Below, piece after piece: positions 45,500 to 54,489 of a stretch of DNA of 64,000 nucleotides (positions within the stretch are counted from its first letter, which is position 1; every line of letters starts with the position of its first letter). The position numbers and the translations under genes are program-made. The notes under the pieces are model-generated. The model made no database searches. It was given only the letters and a program-made list of their open reading frames with translations, and was not told the DNA's origin. This DNA comes from Bacteroides sp. (GTDB lineage Bacteria > Bacteroidota > Bacteroidia > Bacteroidales > Bacteroidaceae), in NCBI GenBank assembly GCA_021202275.1, contig JAJQDI010000009.1, positions 248,001-312,000 on the forward strand, written 5' to 3'.

Positions 45500-46298
45500 A
45501 TGATGAAAAAAAGTATTTTTAACAATCCTTCTCATCGGAGGTGTATGCGCTACAGCTTCCGCACAGATCAAGATCGGCAATAAAAAGATCGACACAAAGA
45601 AAGCTGTACAGGCAGGTGTAGATGCGGCTCAGGCCATCACACTGTCAGATGCCGATATTGCCAAACTCTGTCGTGAATACATGGTGTGGATGGATGCCCA
45701 CAATCCGCTTACCGATGAGAACAGTGAGTACGGACAACGCCTGCAAAAGATGGTCGGACACATTACGGAAATAGAAGGAATGCCTGTGAATTTCGGTGTA
45801 TACGAAGTAATCGACGTAAATGCCTTTGCCTGTGGCGATGGCAGCATACGCATCTGCGCTGGCCTTATGGATGTGATGGATGATGACGAGGTCATGGCAG
45901 TGATCGGACATGAGATCGGACACGTGGTAAATACAGACGTAAAAGACGCCATGAAAAACGCGTATATAAGATCGGCAATTACCAACGCGGCCGGAGCAGT
46001 AAGCAACACAGCAGCCAAATTAAGTGACTCCGAACTGGGAGCCATGGCAGAAGCATTGGCAGGCGCGCAATATTCTCAGAAACAGGAAAATGCAGCCGAT
46101 GACTATGCTTTCAAATTCTGTATTCAGAACAATATCGATCCTTACGCGATGTCGAAGGCCCTCAATAAGTTAGTCGAATTGTATGAAGCAGGCGGAGAGA
46201 GCACCTCACGCATTCAACAGATGTTCTCTACACACCCCGACAGTGCCAAACGCGCCCAAAGAATGAAAGAAAAGGCAGATAAGCATACCGGGAACTAA
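45500..46298 (+). CDS. M48-family metalloprotease, LoiP-like (frame broken in the signal peptide)
   Basis: About 265 residues. MMKK at 45500, then the A run 45506-45512 has one base too many; with six it reads VFLTILLIGGVCATASAQ, a signal peptide, and joins IKIGNKKIDTKKAVQAGVDAAQAITLSD. Zinc-binding motif VIGHEIGHVVN and the downstream Glu in ENAADDYAFKFC mark peptidase family M48 (YggG/LoiP type), an envelope quality-control protease. The open frame as written starts at 45681 without signal peptide. Followed by a very strong terminator at 46311-46360. Confidence 0.88.
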
Positions 46299-46310
46299 GA
46301 TTCATACAGG

Positions 46311-46360
46311 TATATAAAGCAGAAGCCGCCGGAATATCCCGGCGGCTTCTGCTTTATATA
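46311..46360. terminator. Strong terminator after the M48 gene
   Basis: A 22-base perfect stem TATATAAAGCAGAAGCCGCC.../...GGCGGCTTCTGCTTTATATA with a six-base loop. Confidence 0.75.
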
Positions 46361-46584
46361 CCCCGACATAAGTTAACTTTTTTCCATCCTGCACCGGTGG
46401 ATATGCCACGAGTTCGCATCAGATAAAAAAAGTTTCCGGTACATAAAAAAGAACAAAAGAAAACCGATCGTTGTTGTTTACGCAGATCAACTGAAAAAAC
46501 ATACCGGACTTTATATAAAGCTATCTGTATCGCCACAGCTATAGGTAGATATCTTAAAAAGCATACTAACTTAAACCTCAGGCA

Positions 46585-47061
46585 ATGAAAAAATTTATGT
46601 TCTTTCTCACATTGGCAGGCGTACTATTCTCTTGTCAAAATCATAGTAAACGTACGGAAACAGTAGAGGATGATACGCTTACTGTCGCTTCTCTGATCTC
46701 CGCATTGGTAGAAGACAATTTCCACTCCTTCGAAGGAATCATCCCGGCAGCCGACGCGCAGGGAATACGCTACAACCTTCAGATCAATGATATGAATGAC
46801 AGCTATACCCTGCAAACGACCTATCTGGGAGCAGATAATGGCAACGATCGTACCTTCGTTACCCACGGTACCAGAAAGATCATACAAGGGACCAAATCCG
46901 ATCCGGACGCGATCGTATATCAGTTGATCCCGAACGACGGAGATACCCCCATCAACCTGGTTGTACGGAACGATAGTACACTACGCTTTCTTACTGATAG
47001 TCTGGGAGACATCCGGTCGGAACACAATTACGACCTGACAGTGGTTTATCCGGAAGAATAA
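46585..47061 (+). CDS. NlpE-like lipoprotein
   Basis: 158 residues with a lipoprotein signal (FFLTLAGVLFSCQN). The mature part has FEGIIPAADAQGIRYNLQINDMND and TLQTTYLGADNG, the N-terminal pattern of NlpE (copper homeostasis/adhesion) proteins in Bacteroidota, one small barrel. In E. coli NlpE signals envelope and surface stress; that role is not shown here. The conserved CXXC of NlpE is not visible. Start from the signal peptide. Confidence 0.75.
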   Translation: MKKFMFFLTLAGVLFSCQNHSKRTETVEDDTLTVASLISALVEDNFHSFEGIIPAADAQGIRYNLQINDMNDSYTLQTTYLGADNGNDRTFVTHGTRKIIQGTKSDPDAIVYQLIPNDGDTPINLVVRNDSTLRFLTDSLGDIRSEHNYDLTVVYPEE

Positions 47062-47124
47062 CCATCGGGACAGACGCCGGATAAAGCGACTCTTTACTTC
47101 TATATCCATCTGAAAAGAAAAACG

Positions 47125-47132
47125 TATCTTTG
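47125..47132 (+). promoter_or_regulatory. -7 promoter box of the MATE exporter gene
   Basis: TATCTTTG exact match, 26 bases before the ATG. Confidence 0.65.
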
Positions 47133-47157
47133 CAAACGGTAAACCAAAACCGTAGAT

Positions 47158-48480
47158 ATGTATACAAATAAACAAATATGGGGAGTCAGTTATCCCATAT
47201 TTTTGAGTCTCCTTGCACAAAATGTCATCAACGTTACAGACACTGCTTTCCTGGGCAGGGTCAGTGAGGTAGCATTGGGCGCATCTGCTATGGGAGGACT
47301 GTTCTATATTTGTATCTATACCATCGCCTTTGGATTCAGCACCGGTTCCCAGATACTTATCGCCCGCCGCAACGGGGAGAGCCGATATGCGGATGTAGGA
47401 CCGGTCATGATCCAGGGAGTACTCTTTCTCTCCCTGCTGGCCCTGGTATTGTTCGGATTCACCCGGACCTTCGGAGGAGATATCATGAGACTATTGATCT
47501 CCTCGGAAGAGATCTATGACGCAGCCATAGAGTTTCTGGACTGGCGTATCTTCGGTTTCTTCTTTGCCTTTGTCAACGCGATGTTCCGGGCACTATACAT
47601 TGGCATCACACGCACCAAAGTACTGACATTAAGTTCCATAGTAATGGCAATAATCAATGTGGTGCTGGACTATGGGCTTATTTTCGGAAATCTGGGTCTA
47701 CCCAAACTGGGTATACAGGGAGCCGCTATCGCTTCTGTCATTGCCGAAGCTTCGGCCACCCTGTTCTTAGTGATCTATACCCGTCTGCGGATCGATACAA
47801 ACAAATACGCGCTCAACCGCTTCCGGTCTTTCGACCTGAAACTGCTGATCCATGTATTAAGCATCTCTAGTTTTATGATGCTTCAGTATTTCCTGTCCAT
47901 GGGTACCTGGTTCCTTTTCTTCGTGGCGGTAGAGCGATTGGGTGAACGCGAACTGGCAGTAGCCAATATCATCCGAAGCATCTATATTGTGATGCTCATC
48001 CCGGTGAGTTCCCTATCTACCACAGCCAACAGTCTGGTAAGTAATACCATAGGTGCAGGGCATATCACGGAAGTAACGAGGCTCATCCGGAAGATCGTAC
48101 GTTTCTCCCTATTGATCATGATCGTATTGGTAGGGATTACTCTTTTCTTCCCGCGGATGATACTTTCGGTCTATACCAACGATCCCCAACTCATCGACCA
48201 ATCCATTCCGTCTATATATGTGATATGTATAGCTATGGTCATAGGTTCTGTAGGCAATGTGGTTTTCAACAGTATATCCGGCACCGGAAATACCCGGGCC
48301 GCACTTCTGCTGGAAACAGCAACGATATCTGTCTACGGAGTATATATTTTTTTCGTAGGCATCTATTTCAAAGCACCTGTAGAGATCTGCTTCACCACAG
48401 AAATACTCTACTATACCCTGTTATTAGCCAGTAGTTATATTTATCTGAAAAAAGCAAAATGGCAAAATAAAAGGATATAA
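47158..48480 (+). CDS. MATE-family multidrug/Na+ exporter
   Basis: 440 residues with twelve membrane helices in two homologous halves (SYPIFLSLLAQNVINVTDTAFLGRVS at the start, VLDYGLIFGNLGLPKLGIQGAAIASVIAE in the middle, SNTIGAGHITEVTRLI in the second half). NorM/DinF group. Exports cationic compounds with sodium or proton. A strong -7 box and single gene. Substrate unknown. Confidence 0.92.
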   Translation: MYTNKQIWGVSYPIFLSLLAQNVINVTDTAFLGRVSEVALGASAMGGLFYICIYTIAFGFSTGSQILIARRNGESRYADVGPVMIQGVLFLSLLALVLFGFTRTFGGDIMRLLISSEEIYDAAIEFLDWRIFGFFFAFVNAMFRALYIGITRTKVLTLSSIVMAIINVVLDYGLIFGNLGLPKLGIQGAAIASVIAEASATLFLVIYTRLRIDTNKYALNRFRSFDLKLLIHVLSISSFMMLQYFLSMGTWFLFFVAVERLGERELAVANIIRSIYIVMLIPVSSLSTTANSLVSNTIGAGHITEVTRLIRKIVRFSLLIMIVLVGITLFFPRMILSVYTNDPQLIDQSIPSIYVICIAMVIGSVGNVVFNSISGTGNTRAALLLETATISVYGVYIFFVGIYFKAPVEICFTTEILYYTLLLASSYIYLKKAKWQNKRI

Positions 48481-48496
48481 TTAAGAGAGAATTTCT

Positions 48497-48504
48497 TACC
48501 TTTG
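48497..48504 (+). promoter_or_regulatory. -7 promoter box of ffh-folD
   Basis: TACCTTTG, TAnnTTTG exact; the ATG at 48567 leaves a leader of about 55 bases. Confidence 0.65.
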
Positions 48505-48566
48505 CACCCTTAATTAACAAAGAATACATTCATTGTAAACTATATTCCATAATACGTATTTGATAT

Positions 48567-49892
48567 ATGTTCGATAATTTAAGTGAAAGACTCGAACGGT
48601 CTTTTAAAATACTCAAAGGGGAAGGAAAGATCACCGAGATCAATGTAGCCGAAACCCTGAAAGATATACGTAAAGCACTCCTGGATGCCGACGTCAATTA
48701 CAAAGTAGCTAAGAAATTTACGGATACTGTCAAAGAAAAAGCTCTCGGACAAAATGTACTTACCGCGGTGAAGCCCAGCCAGCTGATGGTAAAGATCGTA
48801 CATGATGAGCTGACGCAGTTGATGGGAGGAGAAACCGCCGAGATCCATATCGACGGAAAACCGGCTGTCATATTGATGTCAGGTCTGCAAGGCTCAGGAA
48901 AGACCACCTTCTCAGGAAAACTGGCCCGGATGCTAAAAACCAAGAAGAGCAAACGCCCGATGCTGGTTGCCGGCGACGTATACCGTCCGGCTGCCATCGA
49001 GCAGTTGCGTATCCTGGCCGAACAGATCGGAGTACCAATGTATTCCGAACCGGAGAGCAAAGATCCGGTAGCCATCGCGCAGCACGCGATCAAAGCAGCG
49101 CTTGAACAGAGTTGTGATGTCGTGATCATAGATACCGCCGGTCGTCTGGCTGTAGACGAAGAGATGATGAACGAGATCGCCGCGATCAAAAAAGCGGTCA
49201 ACCCGGACGAGATCCTCTTTGTGGTAGACTCCATGACCGGACAGGATGCGGTGAATACAGCGAAAGAATTCAACGAGCGTCTGGATTTCGATGGTGTGGT
49301 ACTGACCAAATTAGATGGTGATACCCGCGGTGGTGCGGCGTTATCGATCCGTACGGTAGTGAACAAACCGATCAAGTTTGTAGGTACAGGCGAAAAACTG
49401 GACGCTATAGACCAGTTCCACCCTTCCCGTATGGCAGACCGTATTCTGGGAATGGGCGACATTGTATCTCTGGTGGAACGCGCGCAGGAGCAGTATGATG
49501 AAGCAGAAGCCAAGCGTCTGCAAAAAAAGATCGCCAAAAACCAATTCGATTTCAATGACTTCCTGGGACAGATCAAACAGATCAAGAAAATGGGTAACCT
49601 CAAAGAATTGGCCTCCATGATCCCGGGCGTAGGAAAAGCACTGAAAGATATAGATATTGACGACGATGCCTTCAAAAGTATCGAAGCGATCATCTATTCC
49701 ATGACTCCGGACGAACGTAGCAATCCGGGAATCCTTAACGGCTCGCGCCGGGAACGTATCGCCAAAGGAAGCGGAACTACCATTCAGGAAGTAAATCGCT
49801 TGCTGAAACAGTTCGACCAGACACGCAAAATGATGAAAATGGTCACAACAAGTAATATGGGTGGTAAAGGAATGCCCAGAATGAAAAGATAA
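48567..49892 (+). CDS. ffh: Signal recognition particle protein Ffh
   Basis: 441 residues. GTPase of the SRP that targets nascent membrane proteins with 4.5S RNA and FtsY. N domain; G domain with [39 protein letters not shown] and [12 protein letters not shown]; then a Met-rich M domain ([20 protein letters not shown]...[19 protein letters not shown]). Universal housekeeping gene, intact in every motif. Followed at 34 bases by folD, presumably one transcript. Confidence 0.97.
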   Translation: MFDNLSERLERSFKILKGEGKITEINVAETLKDIRKALLDADVNYKVAKKFTDTVKEKALGQNVLTAVKPSQLMVKIVHDELTQLMGGETAEIHIDGKPAVILMSGLQGSGKTTFSGKLARMLKTKKSKRPMLVAGDVYRPAAIEQLRILAEQIGVPMYSEPESKDPVAIAQHAIKAALEQSCDVVIIDTAGRLAVDEEMMNEIAAIKKAVNPDEILFVVDSMTGQDAVNTAKEFNERLDFDGVVLTKLDGDTRGGAALSIRTVVNKPIKFVGTGEKLDAIDQFHPSRMADRILGMGDIVSLVERAQEQYDEAEAKRLQKKIAKNQFDFNDFLGQIKQIKKMGNLKELASMIPGVGKALKDIDIDDDAFKSIEAIIYSMTPDERSNPGILNGSRRERIAKGSGTTIQEVNRLLKQFDQTRKMMKMVTTSNMGGKGMPRMKR

Positions 49893-49926
49893 CTCCTTTC
49901 TACAACCCCACACAAAAAATACCTGT

Positions 49927-50808
49927 ATGGAACTGATCGACGGTAAAGCAATAGCGGAAGTAGTGAAACAGGAAATCGCGGCGGAAGTGGCCGGGATCGT
50001 AGCCCGTGGCGGCAAACACCCGCATCTGGCTGCCATTCTGGTAGGACACGATGGCGGAAGCGAAACCTATGTGGCTGCAAAGGTAAAAGCCTGTGAAGTA
50101 TGCGGATTCAAATCGACGTTGATACGCTATGAGAATGACGTAACGGAAGAAGAATTGCTGGATCGGGTGCGGCAACTCAACGAAGACGAGGATATAGACG
50201 GATTCATTGTACAACTCCCTCTGCCCCGCCACATCTCGGAACAGAAAGTCATCGAGACCATTGATCACCGCAAAGATGTAGATGGGTTTCATCCGATCAA
50301 CGTAGGCCGTATGTCTATCGGACTTCCCTGCTATGTGTCGGCTACCCCGAACGGCATTCTGGAACTTATCAAACGTTATAACATAGAGACCACCGGAAAA
50401 AAATGTGTGATCCTCGGACGTAGCAACATCGTAGGTAAACCCATGGCTATGCTGATGATGCAGAAAGCCTATCCCGGAGATGCTACCGTGACGGTATGCC
50501 ACAGCAGATCGCGTGATCTGATAAAGGAATGCCGGGAAGCAGATATCCTCATAGCGGCATTGGGACAACCCCATTTTGTGAAAGCCGATATGGTGAAAGA
50601 AGGTGCAGTGGTGATCGATGTAGGTACCACACGTGTACCTTCGGAGAAAACAAGATCGGGATTCAAACTCACCGGAGATGTTCTGTTCGAAGAAGTGGCT
50701 CCCAAATGTTCCTACATAACCCCGGTACCGGGTGGCGTAGGTCCCATGACGATCGTATCCCTGATGAAAAATACATTATTGGCAGGAAAGAAAGAGATCT
50801 ATACCTGA
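49927..50808 (+). CDS. folD: Methylenetetrahydrofolate dehydrogenase/cyclohydrolase
   Basis: 293 residues. Interconverts methylene-, methenyl- and formyl-tetrahydrofolate with NAD(P). [18 protein letters not shown] with the catalytic Lys, [23 protein letters not shown], Rossmann-fold [15 protein letters not shown] and [12 protein letters not shown]. Second gene of the ffh-folD pair, terminator at 50834-50871. Confidence 0.96.
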   Translation: MELIDGKAIAEVVKQEIAAEVAGIVARGGKHPHLAAILVGHDGGSETYVAAKVKACEVCGFKSTLIRYENDVTEEELLDRVRQLNEDEDIDGFIVQLPLPRHISEQKVIETIDHRKDVDGFHPINVGRMSIGLPCYVSATPNGILELIKRYNIETTGKKCVILGRSNIVGKPMAMLMMQKAYPGDATVTVCHSRSRDLIKECREADILIAALGQPHFVKADMVKEGAVVIDVGTTRVPSEKTRSGFKLTGDVLFEEVAPKCSYITPVPGGVGPMTIVSLMKNTLLAGKKEIYT

Positions 50809-50833
50809 TCCTTTTTTCACAGGCAAGAAACTG

Positions 50834-50871
50834 AAACCGGAGATATAACTGAAAAGTTGAATCTCCGGTTT
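50834..50871 (+). terminator. Terminator of the ffh-folD transcript
   Basis: AAACCGGAGAT/ATCTCCGGTTT, 11-base stem with a long loop, followed by TCTTTTC. Confidence 0.65.
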
Positions 50872-50979
50872 TCTTTTCAGGGAATACATCTGAGTTCTCT
50901 GTAGAGCCAGATAACAAAATATTCCAAACGTTCGGAAGTATCCTCTTTTCTTGTTTCTTCGATACTCAGTGAACAGCAT

Positions 50980-51141
50980 ATGGAACTGCAACAGAAATAT
51001 ATGGCTTTACTATATAGATTCGCATCTATTACAGCCAAAGCATACGGGACTGTTTCCGATATCGAAAATAGATGGTTAGGAGAATTAGTAAAACGTGGTG
51101 GTAGTAATCTATCTCCTGTAATACATGACAGGGATGCATAG
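50980..51141 (+). pseudogene. Possible remnant of a TerB-like/AAA-associated protein
   Basis: MELQQKYMALLYRFASITAK then AYGTVSDIENRWLGELVKRG is strongly reminiscent of the TerB-like N-terminal helices (LLYRFASITAKADGTV...E..WL) of some ATPase proteins. The frame stops at 51141, and a related-looking segment upstream (PDNKIFQTFGSILFS near 50910) is in another frame. No ATPase core follows. Probably a gene fragment; identification is tentative. Confidence 0.35.
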
Positions 51142-51389
51142 TTTGAAGAAATGGATCATTTCATAATACAAAATCAACAAAGCCCGTCATCCCCTATACA
51201 GTAGAAATGGATCGAGTATCGAAAATAACCGTACAAGTCAGCTCACCGATCATCTGGAAAAACCATGTATAGTAAATCACCCCCTATTTCTAACCTGCTG
51301 AAAATCTTCTGATAGCATTTATCTATTATATCTCGGGCAAAACAGAGGAGAAGTTTCTTTCATTTTTTCTAAAAAATATGCCCCGATAA

Positions 51390-51420
51390 TTTGCCGGAAA
51401 GAAGAATATATCTATCTTTG
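51390..51420 (+). promoter_or_regulatory. Promoter of tRNA-His with -33 and -7 boxes
   Basis: TTTG at 51390-51393, 19 bases, TATCTTTG at 51413-51420: the full Bacteroidota promoter. Transcription should begin about 20 bases before the tRNA. Confidence 0.8.
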
Positions 51421-51445
51421 CACCGCGTTAAGATAACGCAAATAT

Positions 51446-51523
51446 GGTGGATGTAGCTCAGCTGGTTAGAGTGTCGGATTGTGGTTCCGAAGGTCGCGGG
51501 TTCGAGCCCCGTCTTCCACCCCA
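51446..51523 (+). tRNA. tRNA-His (anticodon GTG)
   Basis: GTGGATGTAGCTCAGCTGG start, D arm, anticodon stem TCGGA/TCCGA around TTGTGGT (GTG at 51481-51483), T arm GCGGGTTCGAGCCCCGT, acceptor return CTTCCAC, discriminator C and an encoded CCA. The extra G at 51446 is the G(-1) special to tRNA-His and pairs with C73. One oddity: the sixth acceptor pair is T-T, where A is usual on the 3' side. Confidence 0.93.
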
Positions 51524-51529
51524 TCTAAT

Positions 51530-51562
51530 AAAAAGAGAGGTCTCTGAGAGATCTTTCTTTTT
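51530..51562 (+). terminator. Terminator-like hairpin after tRNA-His
   Basis: AAAAAGAGAGGTCTCT/AGATCTTTCTTTTT, imperfect stem with a U-rich end, seven bases after CCA. Confidence 0.6.
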
Positions 51563-51762
51563 ACTTTTATATACTTCTCAACCGGATTCTTCCGGCATCC
51601 TGCCCCTATTATAGGGCAAATAAGATCAGATACACAGAGAAGAGGATGAAACCCGGTTCTTCCTTTCCTGGTGCTGAGCCTACAAATTTTATCAGGCTCA
51701 TCCTTGTACAAATCATAAAAACCAGTACCTTTATACCGCATATTCCCACATAATAAGATGAT

Positions 51763-52302
51763 ATGAAAAAACTTCAATGGCTCACAGCAATCCTTTTCGT
51801 TACAGGGATCTGTACTTCATGTATCAATTTCCAACCCAAAACCAGGATCGATAACCCGACAGATGTAACCATCACGGTAGTTATCGATGGGAAAAAGAGC
51901 TTTGAGATCCCTCCGAAAGAGCAGATCCGTATAAAGACCCTGTCCAAAGGAAAACATACCATGCAGCTGGACGGAGGGGAGATCATAAATTTTGAACTGG
52001 ATACGGAAAACGCCATGTTGAACCCGGTGCTCTATCCATATATTCTGGTGAGGGAAGAGTATGGTACCGGAGAGTTTTCTACTCATGACTTCAAAGATCT
52101 GGAGATAGATGGAATAACCTATACAGGCCCCTTCACCCCGCTGGAAGGAATGCCCTGGATAAACAGTAAAAGATTTCATTACGATGCTATTACTCCTTTT
52201 CCGGGAGAGATCTATACCAAATCCGGGGAAAATATAAATAAATTCAAGATATTCCGTGTAGAAGACTTTATCCGTTATTACGAAGAAGAATATACAAAGT
52301 AA
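51763..52302 (+). CDS. Hypothetical lipoprotein
   Basis: 179 residues with a lipoprotein signal (LTAILFVTGICTSCIN). The first half resembles a small beta domain (IDNPTDVTITVVIDGKKSFEIPPKEQ...KGKHTMQLDG), the second half is unlike anything I know. Short weak box TACCTTTA near 51729 may be its promoter. Single gene, bounded by the terminator at 52356-52402. Likely outer-membrane or periplasmic anchor. Confidence 0.7.
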   Translation: MKKLQWLTAILFVTGICTSCINFQPKTRIDNPTDVTITVVIDGKKSFEIPPKEQIRIKTLSKGKHTMQLDGGEIINFELDTENAMLNPVLYPYILVREEYGTGEFSTHDFKDLEIDGITYTGPFTPLEGMPWINSKRFHYDAITPFPGEIYTKSGENINKFKIFRVEDFIRYYEEEYTK

Positions 52303-52355
52303 AAAAGATATTTCCGGTACAAAACCGAACAAAGAAATACAATGTTTTTTCCATA

Positions 52356-52402
52356 AAAAGAGATCCCCTGTCCTGTTTATTCCAAGACAAGGGATCTTTT
52401 TT
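52356..52402. terminator. Bidirectional terminator between convergent genes
   Basis: AAAAGAGATCCCCTGTC pairs with GACAAGGGATCTTTTTT, loop of about 13 bases. Confidence 0.75.
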
Positions 52403-52430
52403 GTATTCTCTGAATAGCTGTCCGAATGTC

Positions 52431-53681
52431 TTAATAAACCAAACGAATACCTGCCTGTAAATTCAAATTGACAGGATTGTCTTTACGGATGGTAACAAAA
52501 TCTGAACCATTATCAAAATAATAAGATACTCCCGGCTCAAAATAAATGGCAACCCGCCTGGTAGGACTATACTGAGCACCCACAGCTCCCATTACGGAAA
52601 GCTGCAAAGGACCTTCTGTCTTCTTGTCATCCCCCAATTTACCATATATACATTTCTCTGCCATACCGCCTGCCGAAAGATACAAAGTGAAGTTGTTCTT
52701 TTCGAAAAAGTCCCAGTTGCCCCGTACCGGAATCCCCATATAATGAAGTTTCTGAGCAAACGTCTGATCCTGTGATAAAGTGATGTCAGAAGACAGAAAT
52801 GTATAAGTCAGCCCACTCTCCATAGAAAAACCTTTTCCCAACTCTTTCCGTACAGTGAATCCGACAGTAACAGGCTGACGATGTTTCGCGTCTGTTACAT
52901 TTTCTTCCGTACTCACCAGATAAGGTATTCCATCTCTTACTACAATAGTCTGATTATTGCCCACCTGAACCGAATTTCCGGAAACAGTAGCGAGAGAAAT
53001 ACGATCTGTCAAAGGCTCTGCAGGCAATTGTTCCATGCCTTCACTCACTACACCTGTATTTCCGACTCTTACCCCGAAAGATATTTTTTTATTATCGGCA
53101 AGTGCATTCTTTACCGGAAGGTGATACTTACTTCTGTCAGAAGGCCTATGCATTTGTCTGCGTTCTTTCGTTTCCTCTTTGGAAGATACATCTGAAGTTC
53201 GTTCAGGCTCCTCCACTTGCTCAGCGATCATTGGGGCCTCTTCAACGATTGGTCCGGACGGAAGATCCGGTTCTACCTGTAAAGTACGCTCTCCCTGCGC
53301 GAGCTGACGTGTTCCAGACTGTAGTGTCGAGGCTGAAGAAGTTGGAAAAGAAGCCATTCCCTCCTCTGTCTGAGCCACAGGAGACAAAGGTTCTGTCTGT
53401 AGGGGTGAGACCTCAGGCTCCGGACCAGGATTCACTGCCAACCCAGGCAATGGAGTACTATCCCCCTCATTTGTGACCGGAAGCTGTAAAAACCACCATC
53501 CGGCCGGAAGTAAAAGCAGAAGCGCCACCACAGCCACAACACTCCATGTATATAACGGACGGGAACGCGACACGGGCGTAAGTTCCCACTTCAGCCGGTC
53601 CCATCCATCCACAGGTAATGGTTCGATGTGATTATCAAGCTTTTCCCGCAACTTCCCTAACCATTTTTCATTCTCTTCCAT
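52431..53681 (-). CDS. Membrane-anchored anti-sigma-like protein with outer-membrane barrel-like domain
   Basis: 416 residues. N-terminal cytoplasmic segment of about 45 residues (WLGKLREKLDNHIEPLPVDGWDRL), one membrane helix (WSVVAVVALLLLLPAGWWFL), a long Pro/Glu/Ser-rich linker (about 75-190), then a beta-rich domain (FGVRVGNTGVVSEG, VTVGFTVRKELGKGFSMESGLTYTFL, VAIYFEPGVSYYF, NLNLQAGIRLVY) like outer-membrane beta-barrel proteins. This is the usual partner following ECF sigma factors in Bacteroides-type genomes, probably controlling the sigma factor. 81 bases downstream of it, one operon. Confidence 0.82.
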   Translation of the reverse strand: MEENEKWLGKLREKLDNHIEPLPVDGWDRLKWELTPVSRSRPLYTWSVVAVVALLLLLPAGWWFLQLPVTNEGDSTPLPGLAVNPGPEPEVSPLQTEPLSPVAQTEEGMASFPTSSASTLQSGTRQLAQGERTLQVEPDLPSGPIVEEAPMIAEQVEEPERTSDVSSKEETKERRQMHRPSDRSKYHLPVKNALADNKKISFGVRVGNTGVVSEGMEQLPAEPLTDRISLATVSGNSVQVGNNQTIVVRDGIPYLVSTEENVTDAKHRQPVTVGFTVRKELGKGFSMESGLTYTFLSSDITLSQDQTFAQKLHYMGIPVRGNWDFFEKNNFTLYLSAGGMAEKCIYGKLGDDKKTEGPLQLSVMGAVGAQYSPTRRVAIYFEPGVSYYFDNGSDFVTIRKDNPVNLNLQAGIRLVY

Positions 53682-53762
53682 TCTATATTCTTCATTCCGG
53701 GCAGGTTCGTAAGAACGAATTCTTCCCGCTATTCATTATTTCTCTGCTCTTTCTATTCCCTG

Positions 53763-54323
53763 TTATCCATGTAATCTGGTCCATTCTTTGATCTTCCGGG
53801 CCAGTGTATTCTTGGCGCGAAACAACTGAGAGGCTGATGATTTTTCATTGATCCCAAGTAATTCCGCAATCTCTTTGTGTGATTTTTCTTCAAAAACATA
53901 CAGGTTAAATACAGTACGGTAACCCACGGGGAGTTCATTAATAAACTGCATCAACACGTTCTCCGGAATTCCTTCTACCTCCGCCTCAGCCGGTTCGTCA
54001 CAGATCTCCGGACTGTTTTCCAGTGCCGAGGTCTGGCTCATGACATCCTGCTTACGCAGGTATTGCAAAGCGGTATTCACCATCACACGTTCCATCCATG
54101 CCCTCAACGATCCTTCACCCCGCCATGTAAATTTATCAAAAGAATGATAGATCTTAATAAAACCGTCGTGCATCAGATCTTCCGCTGTTTCACGGTCAGG
54201 AGAATAGCGAAGACATATACCTAACATCCGTCCGGCATACTGCTGATAGAGAAGCTTACGGGAAAGGTTGTCCCCTCTCCTGCATTCTTCCGACAGTTCT
54301 ATTTCTCCCATTTTCTGATCCAC
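53763..54323 (-). CDS. ECF-family RNA polymerase sigma factor
   Basis: 186 residues. Region 2 (RKLLYQQYAGRMLGICLRYSPDRETAEDLMHDGFIKIYHSFDKF with a W-rich end WRGEGSLRAWMERVMVN) and region 4 (LPVGYRTVFNLYVFEEKSHKEIAELLGINEKSSASQLFRAKNTLARKI). No region 3. First gene of an operon with the membrane partner; promoter box at 54347-54354. Its regulon and signal are unknown. Start at 54323 or 54311 (second Met). Confidence 0.92.
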   Translation of the reverse strand: MDQKMGEIELSEECRRGDNLSRKLLYQQYAGRMLGICLRYSPDRETAEDLMHDGFIKIYHSFDKFTWRGEGSLRAWMERVMVNTALQYLRKQDVMSQTSALENSPEICDEPAEAEVEGIPENVLMQFINELPVGYRTVFNLYVFEEKSHKEIAELLGINEKSSASQLFRAKNTLARKIKEWTRLHG

Positions 54324-54346
54324 GCGTGTTTATTCTATAAATGCAA

Positions 54347-54354
54347 CAAAGATA
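54347..54354 (-). promoter_or_regulatory. -7 promoter box of the ECF sigma operon
   Basis: TATCTTTG on the minus strand (CAAAGATA on plus), 24 bases before the start. Confidence 0.65.
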
Positions 54355-54489
54355 AAAATACTGCACTGAACGTACAACAAGTCATATCCTTTAAGTTCTT
54401 TAACATTTGGCTGCGCAATATTCTTTTATATACTGCGTTTTCCGGATACAAAGGAAAACAAATAGTCAAATAGATAAAACTATATAACG

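Noticed and set aside
48698..49693. 331-codon open frame antisense to ffh
   Set aside because: Ser/Ile-rich shadow of ffh codon usage; ffh motifs are intact on the other strand.
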